DNA of 64,000 nt from DASQZK01 sp963771005 (GTDB taxonomy: Bacteria; Bacteroidota; Bacteroidia; Bacteroidales; GCA-2748055). The notes under the pieces are model-generated. The model had not been told where the DNA came from. It did not search any database and saw nothing but the letters and a program-made list of their open reading frames with translations. Below are positions 1 through 12,200 of this stretch, one piece after another (position 1 is the stretch's first letter; each line of letters opens with the position of its first letter). Both the position numbers and the translations under genes were made by a program. The stretch is taken from the NCBI GenBank assembly GCA_963771005.1, contig CAVYRO010000010.1, positions 492,986 to 556,985 of the forward strand, read 5' to 3'.

Positions 1-211
1 CAATCTGTGATAATCTGTGAAATCTGTGGTGAAACTCCCCGAAACCATTTCAAACCATCTTAAAAAATCCGTGAAAATCTGTGTTCATCCGTCAAATCCG
101 TGTTCCTCTTCCCTCAAACCATTTCAAACCACTTCAAACCACTTCAAACCACTTCAAACCATTTCAAACCTTTCAAACCACTTCAAACCACATCAAACCA
201 AACAATTGAAT
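1..211. repeat. Intergenic tandem decamer repeat tract
   Basis: This stretch has no convincing gene. From about 112 to 200 a 10-bp unit close to TTTCAAACCA is repeated roughly nine times, with single-base and one-base-length variation. Two further copies lie near 40-57. The first 110 bases also repeat the phrase AATCTGTG / AATCCGTG several times. A similar phrase recurs at about 31708 and 33716, so it is probably a dispersed low-complexity intergenic repeat of this genome. The spacing is far too short for a CRISPR array. Confidence 0.7.
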
Positions 212-1327
212 CTAGCTGCCCGTCAGTTTTTTGATAATCTCGATCTCCGCCGGATCGTAAGGCGTACCGTCCTTCCTGAAAATATCATGAAACCAGACGG
301 GGGGTTCCGTACCTCCGGGCATGGGTGTATCCCAGGCATACATCGTATTGGTCTTCCCCGCTACCAGTCCCCAGTTGATAGCTCCCACACCATTCTTTTT
401 CAGCAACGGCATGATGTTATCAAACCGGCTGCCACGGGTTCTCGCCATATACTCGGTACAAATCAAAGGCCTCCCGTAGGTCTTGAGCGAATCAATGGCT
501 TCCTGGTGGAGATTCTCATCACTGTAGTTGTGGTAGGTAATGATGTCGGAGTGACTCACCTGGTAGAGGTTCAGGTCGGTTAACGCCTCGTTCCACAACC
601 CGGCTGTCACAGGTTGTGAAGGGGAAACCTCCCTGGCCCATCCGAAGATCTTCTGCAACAGGTACATGGATTTATTTCCCTTGTTGCTGTTCCCGGGTTC
701 ATTGTAAAGATCCCAGGCCAGTACCCGCTGATCGTCCTTCAAAGTGGTCATTACATCCTTGACATAGGTCCCGAGCAGGTTGACCATTTCTTCTTTCACA
801 TTTCCGGAAGCATCATACAGAGAATCCCCGGGATCCTGGACCCATCCGGAATTATGGACGCCGGTCTTTGGCTCTGGCTGTTTGCCGGCGTGGTACTTCG
901 AATTCCAGCAGTCGTCGAAGAAAACGAAAATGGTCCTGATGCCGTGACTGTCCGCAATATCCAGGTATTTGCCGAGCCGCGATTTAAATCCGTCCTTATC
1001 GACCTCCCAGGCAAGGTGGTGCAGGTAAACGCGCATGCAGTTAAAACCGATATCCTGGGCCCAACCCAGTTCCCGGTCGATGGTCTCCGGGTCGAAGGTT
1101 TCTTCCTGCCAGAATTCGAGCTGGTTGATGGCCGTGCCTGGGATGAAATCCGATCCTCTCCACCAGGGCTGGCCTGTGTGCCAGTCAGTGGCTTTCTCGA
1201 TGGTCCAGACTTCCGGCGTATCGCCTTCACCGCCGGTATTCTTTGCATTATTGCTGCACCCCCGTGTAATCCAGAGGAAAACCATTGACAGCATCAGCAT
1301 TGGAAAGATAAATTTTACATTTCTCAT
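212..1327 (-). CDS. GH5-like (clan GH-A) glycosidase, lipoprotein
   Basis: This is a 371-aa exported glycoside hydrolase with a (beta/alpha)8 barrel. The N-terminal hydrophobic stretch ends in a cysteine at residue 24 (TRGC), which suggests a lipoprotein anchored in the outer or inner membrane. The barrel shows the two clan GH-A glutamates in their usual settings: WDLYNEP with the acid/base Glu210 and ICTEY with the nucleophile Glu292. The WNE motif near residue 246 is a third typical strand. Length is normal for a single-domain enzyme of this clan. The sequence resembles proteins annotated as cellulase-family or 1,4-beta-xylanase-like; the substrate cannot be fixed from sequence alone. It is transcribed alone towards the left edge, and its upstream region carries the palindromes at 1421-1486. 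Confidence 0.85.
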   Translation of the reverse strand: MRNVKFIFPMLMLSMVFLWITRGCSNNAKNTGGEGDTPEVWTIEKATDWHTGQPWWRGSDFIPGTAINQLEFWQEETFDPETIDRELGWAQDIGFNCMRVYLHHLAWEVDKDGFKSRLGKYLDIADSHGIRTIFVFFDDCWNSKYHAGKQPEPKTGVHNSGWVQDPGDSLYDASGNVKEEMVNLLGTYVKDVMTTLKDDQRVLAWDLYNEPGNSNKGNKSMYLLQKIFGWAREVSPSQPVTAGLWNEALTDLNLYQVSHSDIITYHNYSDENLHQEAIDSLKTYGRPLICTEYMARTRGSRFDNIMPLLKKNGVGAINWGLVAGKTNTMYAWDTPMPGGTEPPVWFHDIFRKDGTPYDPAEIEIIKKLTGS

Positions 1328-1420
1328 GCATTCGGAGATTTAGAGCCGTTAAATTCCGAAATTTTATCGAAAGATCCATTATTTACCCGGGTAAATTTTT
1401 CATTTCGGGACACCCGCAGG

Positions 1421-1486
1421 GGCAGGTCGCGACCTGCCTTTGATCCGTTCATATGATGATATTCAATCAGGCAGGTCGCGACCTGC
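1421..1486. repeat. Pair of inverted AGGTCGCGACCT palindromes
   Basis: Two perfect palindromes lie in the 358-bp gap upstream of the GH5-like gene: an 18-bp one at 1421-1438 (GGCAGGTCGCGACCTGCC) and a 16-bp one at 1471-1486 with the same core. Their flanks are related as well. The left copy is preceded by CACCCGCAGG and the right copy is followed by the reverse complement of CACCCGTATG, so the pair forms a larger inverted unit spanning about 1410-1500. A third copy with the same flank occurs at 45457-45476. This organisation is that of REP-type dispersed palindromes; no regulatory role is shown. Confidence 0.75.
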
Positions 1487-1685
1487 ACATACGGGTGGCC
1501 CGATATGAATTTCATCATACAATCTGAGAATCCACCGGTATGCAAATCTACAAATTTAGGATACCCGGATGCCTGAAACATTTTATCTCCGCATCTGTTA
1601 CTTTATTCCCATTAATGAAATGCCGGTACTAAGCATTGAAACTTAGGCCGCCCTTGTTCAAAAATGCAACTATTTTCAAAAAACC

Positions 1686-2609
1686 ATGTCGAAAAAAGTT
1701 ATCATGGCAGGTGCCACAGGCGCACTGGGAAGTAAAATTGCCGCCGCTCTCCTGGCAAAGGGTGCAGATGTTACTGCTTTGATCAGACCAACAAGCAACA
1801 GGGGAAAACTGGAAGCGATAGGGGTAAAACATTTTGTCACCGGGGATATGATGGATAAAAATTCCCTGGAGAAAGCTCTTTCCCCCGGTCATGACTTCGA
1901 CGCCATAGTCGCTAGTGCGGCCGGTTACACCAGACACACGAAAGGCGATAATGCATACACGGATACTTTGGGATATCAAAACCTCGTGGATGCTACCAAA
2001 GAAGCGGGTATTCCCCGGTTTGTGCTTATATCCATACTCGAATGCAATCGCGCCGTTAAGGTTCCTCATTTTTACAACAAGTACCTAATTGAAAAACGCC
2101 TTCTTGAGAAGCAGCAACCCTTCATCGCATTAAGACCGGGAGCATTTCTTGACCAGACACCCGATTATATTCTTCCCAAAATTACAAAAGGCATTTTACC
2201 CGTTTTTTTCACCGGTAGTGAGTACGGAATGATCTATACGCCCGACCTGGCCCGTTATGCGGCAATTGCGGCCGTCTCCCTGCCAGATTCGGAATTAAAT
2301 ACTTCTGTGAATGTCGGTTGGGAAACTCCTGCGAGTAATGAAAAACTGGCGGCTGCTTTTGAGACCGTGCTTAATAAGCCGGTAATAATCAAACCTGCCA
2401 TCCCGGTCTTTTTTTCAAAGATCATTATGCCTGTCGTCGCCAGGTTCAACGGGAATATTTATGATATGAGACAAATGATAAATTGGGTCAAAACCGGCGC
2501 CTACATCAGTAAAAACACACGGCGCCAAAAGGAACTTTTTGGCGACCTGCCGACTGTGGAGGAAGCAGTGACCCGCTATTGCAGGGACAGGGATCTGATC
2601 CCTGCATGA
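1686..2609 (+). CDS. NAD(P)-binding NmrA/atypical SDR-family protein
   Basis: This is a 307-aa cytoplasmic protein with an N-terminal Rossmann fold. The GATGALG nucleotide-binding motif is at residues 8-14, followed by a basic stretch (RPTSNRGK) typical of NADPH-preferring atypical short-chain dehydrogenases such as the NmrA-like and NAD-dependent epimerase families. The middle and C-terminal parts (ALRPGAFLDQT, then a substrate-binding half) fit those families. The active-site Tyr-x3-Lys is present as YNKYLIEK near residue 132. The real substrate is unknown; relatives act as quinone or isoflavone-type reductases, or as redox-sensing regulators. The ATG at 1686 gives the expected start just before the first beta strand. 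It is transcribed alone. Confidence 0.8.
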   Translation: MSKKVIMAGATGALGSKIAAALLAKGADVTALIRPTSNRGKLEAIGVKHFVTGDMMDKNSLEKALSPGHDFDAIVASAAGYTRHTKGDNAYTDTLGYQNLVDATKEAGIPRFVLISILECNRAVKVPHFYNKYLIEKRLLEKQQPFIALRPGAFLDQTPDYILPKITKGILPVFFTGSEYGMIYTPDLARYAAIAAVSLPDSELNTSVNVGWETPASNEKLAAAFETVLNKPVIIKPAIPVFFSKIIMPVVARFNGNIYDMRQMINWVKTGAYISKNTRRQKELFGDLPTVEEAVTRYCRDRDLIPA

Positions 2610-2892
2610 TTCCGGGTGTAAAGGAGACGAATAAATGAAAATCTACGTTTCTTCTCGTTTCGGGCCTGGCCGGACGCAGAAATGATCCACCGGCGGAAGG
2701 CATTCAGACTTCGGGTGAAGTGAGCGGACAGTGTATATAAAAGAAAAAGCCCCCACAGATACACTACGAGAGCACTTTCAAATTTTACGTCGATGTTCTT
2801 TTTACACTGCTGCCTAATATGAGTTACCTCTATTTCAATTCAATACTACAACCTTAAGTTACTCCGACAGTACAAATATACGGTTCCTATTC

Positions 2893-3219
2893 TCAGAATG
2901 CAAGTATTTTGCCTCCATTATACACCACTTTTCCGGCCTTGAGAACCGCACTGATGAAGGATCCGTCTTCAGGGGATCTCTTCGCGATCCCGTCGGCTGA
3001 AAATACGAGCACATCGGCTTTCAATGATATCTCCCGGCAATAATTTGTGACGGATTCAATGATATTTTTTTTCTCCGAAAGATCCCTTACGATGATCAGC
3101 AGATCTATATCGCTGTGCATATTGTATTCACCGCGCGCCATGGAACCGAAGAGGATGATCTTCTCCGGCCGGGCAACATTCACCGTGTGAGTTATGATCT
3201 TATTTATCGTGGTTTTCAT
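2893..3219 (-). CDS. MNT-type minimal nucleotidyltransferase domain protein
   Basis: This is a 108-aa single-domain protein of the DNA polymerase beta-like nucleotidyltransferase superfamily. The signature is intact: the GSMARGE loop at residues 25-31, the paired metal-binding aspartates Asp37 and Asp39 in SDIDLL, and a third acidic residue, Asp69, in ADVLVF. The length is that of minimal nucleotidyltransferases, which are usually encoded next to a HEPN partner as a toxin-antitoxin pair; the MNT protein AMPylates or otherwise silences the HEPN RNase. No HEPN-like ORF is seen on either side. It begins 68 bp downstream of the TcA stop codon on the same strand and may ride on the Tc transcript. 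The function here is open. Confidence 0.8.
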   Translation of the reverse strand: MKTTINKIITHTVNVARPEKIILFGSMARGEYNMHSDIDLLIIVRDLSEKKNIIESVTNYCREISLKADVLVFSADGIAKRSPEDGSFISAVLKAGKVVYNGGKILAF

Positions 3220-3287
3220 CTTAAAAAAAGCGCCTGGTCAAGACAGTGTCATGCTTGCGATATAGTCTTATCCGGTTATCGTCCGGC

Positions 3288-6200
3288 TTATTTTCCCAGC
3301 CGCAGCAGAAGAAATACATTGCTTACCTGGTCGGAGGTAAGTGATTTGAAATCATTTACTGCCGCCAGCTTTAGTTTCATACTGATCTCCCCAAGCGGGG
3401 CGGGGGAGTTTCCCTGCGCAAATTGCTGTTCGAGGTGGTGAACATTGTCAAATACCGCATCCCTGTTCACGGCCACGTCGTTGGAGCTGTTCCCGCTGGT
3501 GATCTTCAGGTCAGTCTTAAAACCAAAATTGCCTTCCACGATGGTCTCTACAAACATATCCATCTTTGTGATCCTTAGATTTCCCAGTCTTCCCCGCAGG
3601 AAGAAGGGGTAATGTTCGGTTTTAAGCGTAACCCTGAATTGCTGGTCATTCCCGTTTTCAGGATTGAGAAACCTGTACCATTCGGAGGGAAACTCATGTT
3701 TCAGGCTGAAAAGGCGTGCCGACTTATCCGGAAGCTGGGTATTTGTGTAGGTGCCTGCTGCCGTTGCGAACTGTCCTCCGCCGTTTCTCGAGGTATACCG
3801 GATATGCAGGATGACATCCGATAACGTACTGAAATCAAAAGAGTTATTCTCTTTCGGCATATTGATCTGCCAGTCGCTTATGACTCCGGCTCCTTCAAAG
3901 GGCAGGTAGCGATCGTCATTGAAATTCAGTTCAAACATTCCGGCGTCGTTCTGAGCATGGCTTGTAGCGATGGATGAAATCGTCCCGAACATCGTCCTGA
4001 AACGGCTGTCGTCTTCCAGTTTTTCGTACTTACCGCCGGAGAGGGTGGAATCCATGCGGGTCTCATTCCGTAGCAGGGACAAAGTACAATTTACGCCGGC
4101 ATAGGGACCGATCACACAGGGGATGCTTACGGATACATTTTTGATCCTTCTCATATAATGCCCGGGGAAATCCATGTCAAACAGCAGTTCCGGGATGGAA
4201 ACCTTACATTGCCCCGTTTCCTTCAGGGTGATCAGGCTAAGGGGCGCAACCTGCAGGAGGGAGATATTTTTTGTGATCTCGAATTCCCGCTTGTTCTGAT
4301 TCAGGTATTCCGCCTCAAGGCGCTGAAGATCATGATGCAGCTTATCTCCGGCGAGGAGTCCCTTCTTCAGGCTGTCCCAGTACCCGAACTGGATGATGTT
4401 GGAGTCCGGGATGCCCAGTTCGTACTGGTAACATTTTTCGGCTTTTTTAGCCATATCATACGCAAGCTGGTAAGCCTGGAAATACACAGTTGATACCTGG
4501 GATACCATCCACACGAAAAGCTGTTCATTGGTGAATTTATTCCGGAGGAAATCATATTCGGATTTGCTGTTTTCAATCTGGATTTCCTGCCTTTCGAGTT
4601 CTTTTCCGGCAATGGCGAGTCTTATCTCTGCCGTTTTGATCTGCACATCGACCTGGCTTTTTTCGATGGTGGCCAGTCTTCCCTGGAAATCCCATTCATC
4701 TTTTCGGTGATAGTAGCTTCCGAGGGTATTCGCAATGGCGGCACCTTTCTCCAGAGCATGGGAGATGGACGATAATGTTTTAACCGCGATCTCGGCCGCA
4801 TCACCGAATTGCTTCCCGCCGATATCGATGGTTACCACGGGTGATCCTCCAAATCCCGAACCTCCGGCGATAAACTGGGGTATGGCCTTCAATCCGCCGG
4901 CAATGATATAACCCGCTGCTACCGCTGCATCTATCGCGGTTGAGGCCGAAGTCAGCGTCAGCCCGATCGTTTCGGCCGTGTTCATGAATGACTGGGATTC
5001 ATAGTAATTCTTTTTTTCCAGGGCAAGTTCCGAAGCTTTCTCCAATCCCTTTATCGTCTCGGCGGCTTCATCGACCTGTCTTTTATTCACCTCCCTCACC
5101 GCTTCGAGCAGTTGGATCTCATTCTGCGATTTAAGCAGGGAAAGGGTTTCGGCATCTTTCTTTTCAAGTGCGGTCAAAAGTTTTTCGCCGAGGAGATTTA
5201 CCTGGGCACAAAATTCAATTGCCTTCTGCTGTACGATCTTAAAACGGTAATAAGGCGTGGGAGCATTCAGGTCATTGAGGACACTTCCGAAATCAATCCC
5301 GGCGGCAGCGGCCTTAACAAGGAGCCTTGGGTCAATGGGCGGTTCGAACAATGGGAGTTGTCTTACGATGCCCTCGATATTCATGCAGTTCCTGATCTTG
5401 AACAACCGGTCTTCCACGACATCCCAGTATTTTTCGAGATCATCATTATTGGGGATGCAGAAATAAAAGGTCTCAATTTTAGGGACCGGTTCCGTATTTT
5501 CACCGGAAGGGATCACCGTTACGGGCAGAAGAGTGTCTTCGATAAGCACATCGACCCGTGCATTCCCAAATTGATCCAGTTTATCTTCAATGTCCTTAAA
5601 TGTAAGCTCTTCATGGGCCACATCAGGTACCTTTCCGGGCCGCCGTCCCAGGATCTCGTAGGCCAGCATGTAGAGGAGCGACGCTTCGTTTATGGATTCG
5701 ATGGTATCTCTTTTGAACAGCATGTCTCCCCATGCAACCAGGTTGTCGAGATATTTCATGACCACATTTTTCTGATAGGCGACCGGCCGGTACCGTGCAA
5801 TGACATGTGGCTTGAACGGGAAATTTCTCCAGGCCCGCAACTGGTCGGCATTCTTCTTCTCATTCAGGTTCGACAGGATGGATTCGATCCGCTGTTTCCG
5901 GTACTCCTCCGAGTTGTATTCGAAGAAAGGCCGTGTGATCCAGTAACGCTGCGGGGTTGGAAAGTTCTCAATGTTGGTGGGATCAAAGATGTAATGGAAC
6001 CAGGTAAGAGCATCCTCAAACTTCTGATTCTGCATGAGTCTGCAGGCGATCATCAGGGGTGCATGAAAGAATAATTCCCAGTTGTAGATAGAGAAGGCCC
6101 CGCTGAAAGTGAAATCCACCCTGTCGGCCGCGGACGTGTCATCGGCAATGGTGGCTGCCGAAGGACTGTAGGTATTGAAATTGAAGTTATTTTGCGGCGG

Positions 6201-9200
6201 GTAGGTCTGCGGCTTTGTCTGAACGCTTCTTTTCATTAGGCCGTCAATCCCCGACCGGTTCAGCTCACGAAGAAACAATACCGTATAGGGATGATAAAAC
6301 GGCAGGAACCTGTATTTCCGGTTTTTGCTGAGTACCTGGCCATAACTGTTCAGGACGGTCTGCCATTCGGGTTTGATAAAAAAGGCACGTTCCCTGTCCT
6401 GGTAGAACATGGGGTGGTCGTAGTATCCATTCAGCTGGAGTTCCTGCTGGGTGATGACGAGTTCGAAAGGAGAGATCGCACCGTTCAGCAAACCGACTGT
6501 ACCTCCCTGTTGCAGAATGGTGAGGTGATTGTTATTTTTTGATGTTACCTTGTTATTCGTCAGGTGGGTGTAGGAATAATGCATTCCGTTAGGAAGCTTC
6601 AGACGCGGTCCGTATTCAAGGGCAGGTACCAGTTCCTTGATTTTGGCACCGTCGGAACCGAAATTCCGGTGAACGTAATCATAGGAATCATAAACGGCCC
6701 AGTATTCAATATTGCCGATAATCGGTATATCCAGGGAGAAAAGCCCGCCGAGGCCTTTCAGCTTGACATCCTTTACATCTCCGTTAAAAATGAAGGATGA
6801 GGAATGCCAGGGCAAATAGGTTTCATCGAACCTGTTTTTCGTAATGTATGTCGGGTTCCGCAGGGTGCTGTTGGATGCATTGGGATTGAGTTTCTTGTTG
6901 GGATCGTAGAAGAGGGAGTCGTTAAATTCCCGGGATGTCGAAAGGTATATGTCGAGATAAAGCTCGTTGTATTTTGACAGGTAATAGGGTTTAAGATTAT
7001 AGGAATAATGCGGACGCTCCCAGGGATGGATCAGTTTCTCCTTTGAGATTTTCTTCGGGCTCCATCCTCCGGATTTTTTAATTGTCCAGCCTAGTTGAAC
7101 CTCCAGGACCTTCATCGGTTCGGGGGCATCGCTCGGACCAGTACTTGCCTGGGCTGCCGGCACCTTCCTGGCTTTCATCGGTTTCTCCGAAAACTGGAGC
7201 CAGAAAAGGTGGAGTTTCCTGTTGTAGACCACCGGGGTAACCTGTTCACCGGTTATATCGATATCGATCTTTTCCCAGGCGCTCCATGAATTATAATTCA
7301 TGTCATATTTCCTGTAATAATAAATATTCGGCACGGAATGCGTGCGCCCGATGACGTGGACGATATTTTGCTCATACCCGGTTTCCGACGGATCCAGATC
7401 CTCCATCTGGTGATACAATCCGCATACCTCCAGGTGGGAGACCTCGTCTACCTTATGCAGGAAATTCTGAAAGGCGGCCTCAACATTCTCTTTGGTGACA
7501 TCATTCTGAAGCAATTCATTCTCCAGTTCCTCGAAGAACGGGGACTTGTCATCTCGCAGCTCCGGCTCAAGGTAATTTTCCGGATAAAAGAAGACTTTCC
7601 GGTTCGCCTCCCATATCCGGTAGTTTTTCATCCATTTCCATTGTGACCATGCATTCGGGGAAGAGGTATCTTCTTTCTCGTCCTGTGTCACGGTCACATA
7701 CCTGTTCTCAAGATTCAGGAAACATCTCTGAACAAAGAGCTGAACCGAACTCAGGGCCTGCTTGATCCTGGATGTCAGCTGGCAGGAGTTCATCTCCACG
7801 TCGATGAGAAAGTATTTGAACAGGGCATTTGAATCCTCCCAGTAGAGCGGATTCGGGATTGTTTTTCCCTGGAACTGAATGGTTTCGGTTTCATTTCTCC
7901 GGGAATTCTCAAGATGGTATTCCACGAGGGCCGTTCTTTTCCTTTCCCGGATCTCATCATAGAGAGGGGTGATTTTTTCCAGCCAGTCATCCTGTTCGTA
8001 TTTGGCTTTAACCGCCTGCCTGGTTTGCAGGGATACGGTCATGTCGATGCTCGGATCATTCGTGATCAGGGCCCATTTGAACATGACTTCCGCATCCGCT
8101 CCTGTGAGTTTCATTTGTTTGAAACACCTGAGAAAACGGTGATATAATGCGGAGTCCGTATAATCCAGGTGTCCGGCTGTATGTTTTATTTTGAAACCGG
8201 CATCCAGGGCGGTGATCGTCGTGTTCTCCCATTGTGTCAGTTTAGCGATCGCGTCGATGATAGCCGCTTTGGGATTGGCTGCATCCCTGGCAAGATCAAG
8301 GATACTTCGTAATGATGCCCCTTCGGGCTCGGGGAATCCGGCTTTAAAACTCAGGAACCTGTAAAGATTATACCATGCATCAAAATCATTGGGTACGGCA
8401 GGTGCTGTAACGGGAAGGGCAGCAAGATCCGGTGTATTTACAGCTGCATGGTTTATGATAAACCACTTCAGATCATCCGGTTCAATTTTCATCCCTGAAA
8501 CCAGGAGGGAGATCTTATGCAGGAGGATATGGATGTTGAAGAGCGAGGGAAAATTCGCCCGGGTGATCTCGCTGAAGCTTCCGTCCGGATTTTTTGCGAT
8601 CAGGGATGCATCCGACAGTTTGACCAGGAGCGTTTCGGGTCCCGGGTCAATGCCGATATTTTCCACAATGGTGGTAGCCTGCTCATCAGTGAGCCCGAAA
8701 GCGGCAGCGATCTGTGATTTAATCTGGTTGCTGTTCTGGTTCAGCAGGTTAGAGAGATTTTCCTTTAGGGTCCTGATCTTGTCTTTTAAACCTGATTTGG
8801 CTGCTGCAGTGGGATTAGCGGGATCGAAGGCAATGATAAAATTCGTTTCTTCCACCGAAAATGAAGCATTTGTGAAATTATCCACGGCAGCGGATAAAAT
8901 CGTTTTCAGTGGCGTCAGCGTCGCAGTAAACTGCGGATTTGCCATGGCTTCAAGTGCATCCTCATCAAATGACAGGATACTGTCGCGGCTTGCTGTACTC
9001 AGCTTGAGCTGATCAATTTTTTCCTTATTCAACGAAAGTATTTTCCGCAGGGCACCAATCAGGAGTACGATGGATTCGTCCCTCAGCCCGGCCGGTGAAC
9101 CGCTATTGAAATTCAGAATATAATCGAGCTGAATGAGCGATAATCCCGAGGATCTTATTTTCTCATATTTCCGGATCAATTCGGTGATGACCTGCAGATC

Positions 9201-12200
9201 TGCGAACGGATCGGCTGTGCCCGTTATCCCAATCAACAGCAACAGTTCTTTAATGGTAAGCTTAAGGCTCCGGGCCAGATACCCATACCTTAGCAGCACA
9301 GAAAGCGAATTGACCGAAAGATGATTATCCGTCTTTGCTGCGAGAAGATCGAAATCGGTTTGTGGCAGGGCAAGGGAGGACAATATTGTCGGAACAGGTG
9401 AATAGCCGTTAAAAGGTGCAGCGGCATTGGTTCCGAAGATAATGACGTTGTTGAGCGCGACGGGTTTATTGTTGTTATCAAGCGCCTTGAAATTCGGGTC
9501 AACAGGATTCGTGACCGCCTGGTTCTGGAAAAGGACGTTGTACAGGGGTTGAATGATAACATCCGGGTTATCGGGAGTGATCCTGATTTCCCTGTTGATA
9601 TCACCGAAAAAGGCAAGGAGAATTTCGAACGGGAGTCGTAATGTGTCCTGGAGCTGCCGGAAAAGTTTGAGGTTCACAAGCAATGAGCCGTTGATGGCAT
9701 TGTTGCCAGTTTTGGGATTCCGGATAAGCAGGTCGAGTTCCCACATTTTCCAGCCTGTTTTCCGCCAGAGACGGATAAACCTGTGCATCAGGTCAAATTT
9801 TGCCGGGGTGAGTTTTGAGATTTTTTGCTGGTTAATATCGCAAGTCTCGTTCGGACGTTCGATTCTGCTTGCCTGCGGGGAGGCGGGATCATTCACGAAC
9901 TTCACAAGCAGCAGCTCCAGGATCTCATAATACGAAAGGCCCGTACTCCGGCCGAAAGTAAGCACATCGACGTCAGTCTTTGTAGTATCAAAACCCCAGT
10001 ACTTATTTTGATCTGCTGCCGCAGCCCGTTTCGTTACGATCAGATCCTTCTCTTTGGATGATATCCCGAAAAATGCGGCGGCTATGGTCGCATCATCCGG
10101 TTTTTTAGCATTGGGATCGGAGATATCCTGGAAGGCCTCCATCAGCCCGTACCGGGGAACCCGGAGAAAATTAAGGTATGTCTGAGCTTCTTCCTGCCAG
10201 AGGTTAAAGGACACTTTCATGGGAAAATCGGCTCCTGCAAGGGTCGTGTAGGCTGCCGGTCTTATGTATTGAGGTATTGCGCGGAGTTCTTTGGCTGTAA
10301 GCGTGGTTTGAAAGCTGAAGTCTTTCTGTTCGGGAGAAATGTTATTTTCAAGAATTTCACAGACCAGGTCGATGTACGGCAGGGGAGTGTTCGTATTTTC
10401 GCAATTCAGTTTGATATTTCCCAGGTCGGGCCTGCGGTCAAACAGGATCTCTTTGACAGATAGTGTCTTACCATTCTTTTTTACCAGGGAATCGTGCTCA
10501 TTCAGGAAACGGAGCATATCGGTGAGGTAGGCGGAGGGTCCGTACAGCGATTTGCAGTGTTCGCATTCGCAATAATCCAGGCTGCCGAAGAGGCTCTCAA
10601 GGCTGGGGATATTTCCCAGTTCTTTCTGGATTTCCTCATCCGTATAGGTCTGGGGAACAATCGCTGCCGGCGTAAGCCTGTTGAATTCCCTGCGAAAATC
10701 AATGAAACGGGCAAGTACCTGCATGTACTGCAGCTTCGCGGCTTCATATACCCTGGCGGTTTTTGGGGGTTCAATACCTTTGGCCGTCAACATCGTGTCG
10801 AGCCGGTCCCTGCCCGTGTAATATATCTGCATGGAACTGTGCAGTCCCTGGTCTATCAGGACTGAACCTGTATCCGGATGGGGGGTGATCTTGAAGACCC
10901 GCTGGACAACTTTCAGCTCTTCCAGCGTCTTGGGATCCAGGTTAATATTTTTTTCCTGCAGGTACTTATCCAGGTTCTGCTGCCGGAAGTCGAGCTCCTC
11001 CTGTTCATCAATAAAACTTTCAATGTTGGCTATTTTGGTAATTTTCTGCGTATTACTTGCCTTAACGGTCGCCACGAGTGATACGGCCGGAAAAAGAAAT
11101 CCGGCTCTCTGTTTCATCGCCGCAGCATAGTTTCCGACCTTTTCATCTATGGTATCCCCGGGCATATTATCCGGGACTTTCTTCCCATTTTGATTGATCA
11201 GATCGATGAGGCCCGCTTTATCAAGTTTGGCAATATCACTGGCTTTTTTGAATGGTTTTCCTGGTCCTGTGCCTATCTTGCTTTTGAAAAACGTAAGCGT
11301 GGGCAGATGGTTTTTGGTGATATTCCCGGTTTCCACTGTTGTGATAAAATCCTGAACGGCAGCTTTGCCGATGGCAGCCTCATTTGTCCGGATCTCTTCC
11401 CAGAATGAAGGATTCACTCCGTTATTACTGATGAAAACGGAAGCGACCAGCGGGTAGTTGGCTGCGCTGATCTTCGACTTTTCAAGAAGGGACTGCAGAT
11501 TTTGATTACCGGTCAGAATTGGTTTTTGAAGGACAAATTGTTTCCTCTGATCCTGCAGTTTCTGTACTATATTGGCTTTATCCAGTTTGATTTTTTGTGA
11601 GACAAGATTTTGAGCTATGGCATTGTCTGTTGCGAAGGCCTGAATATCATCCTGCAGAAAGACAATGCCAGAAGCGGTCAGTTCCGTCAGCTGGTCAATG
11701 GTATCCCATTCACTTGCGCCCCGTAAAAGATCTCCCGGCAGATCGGCCGGAAAACCCTGCCGGATGAATCCGTAAAATACCTCAGGAGTCAGGGTTGCCG
11801 GCTCATTCACGGATTTTGACACGAGAGCCGATAAAACATGGCACATGATTTCATCCGTACTTAAACCTGTCTGGATGCTTAACTGGGAGATCTGCCTGTC
11901 AACGGCTGTTTCCTTCAGATCTTCAACTTTTTTATTTCCGATGGCTTTCAGTATGACCGGACCGGTAACTTCAAACTCGGAATTGCCTGCATATTTACCG
12001 TCGTACGTAATGCTCCCGTCTTCATTTTTAACGGCGGTAAAGTTGACCCAGTGGATCGGATTTACATTGTAATGCGTCTGCGATGCTACCGGATTTTGCT
12101 GATCGGAAGCATCGTAAAGTCTTACGACGAGATGGAAGCTGCTCTTCACCTTCCCGTCCACTGGATTAACAGGGGGCTGGTAAACCAGGTCAAAGAATCC

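Noticed and set aside
112..200. Possible CRISPR array
   Set aside because: The repeat unit is 10 bp with no spacers; CRISPR repeats are longer and separated by unique spacers. No cas genes are in the window.
5112..6074. Long plus-strand open frame of 320 codons inside the TcA gene
   Set aside because: It is antisense to the highly conserved C-terminal part of TcA; its peptide has no recognisable motif and its frame is a by-product of TcA codon use.
8389..9012. Plus-strand open frame of 207 codons inside the TcA gene
   Set aside because: Antisense to the TcA coding sequence and without homology-like motifs. The TcA frame is supported by intact domains on both sides.
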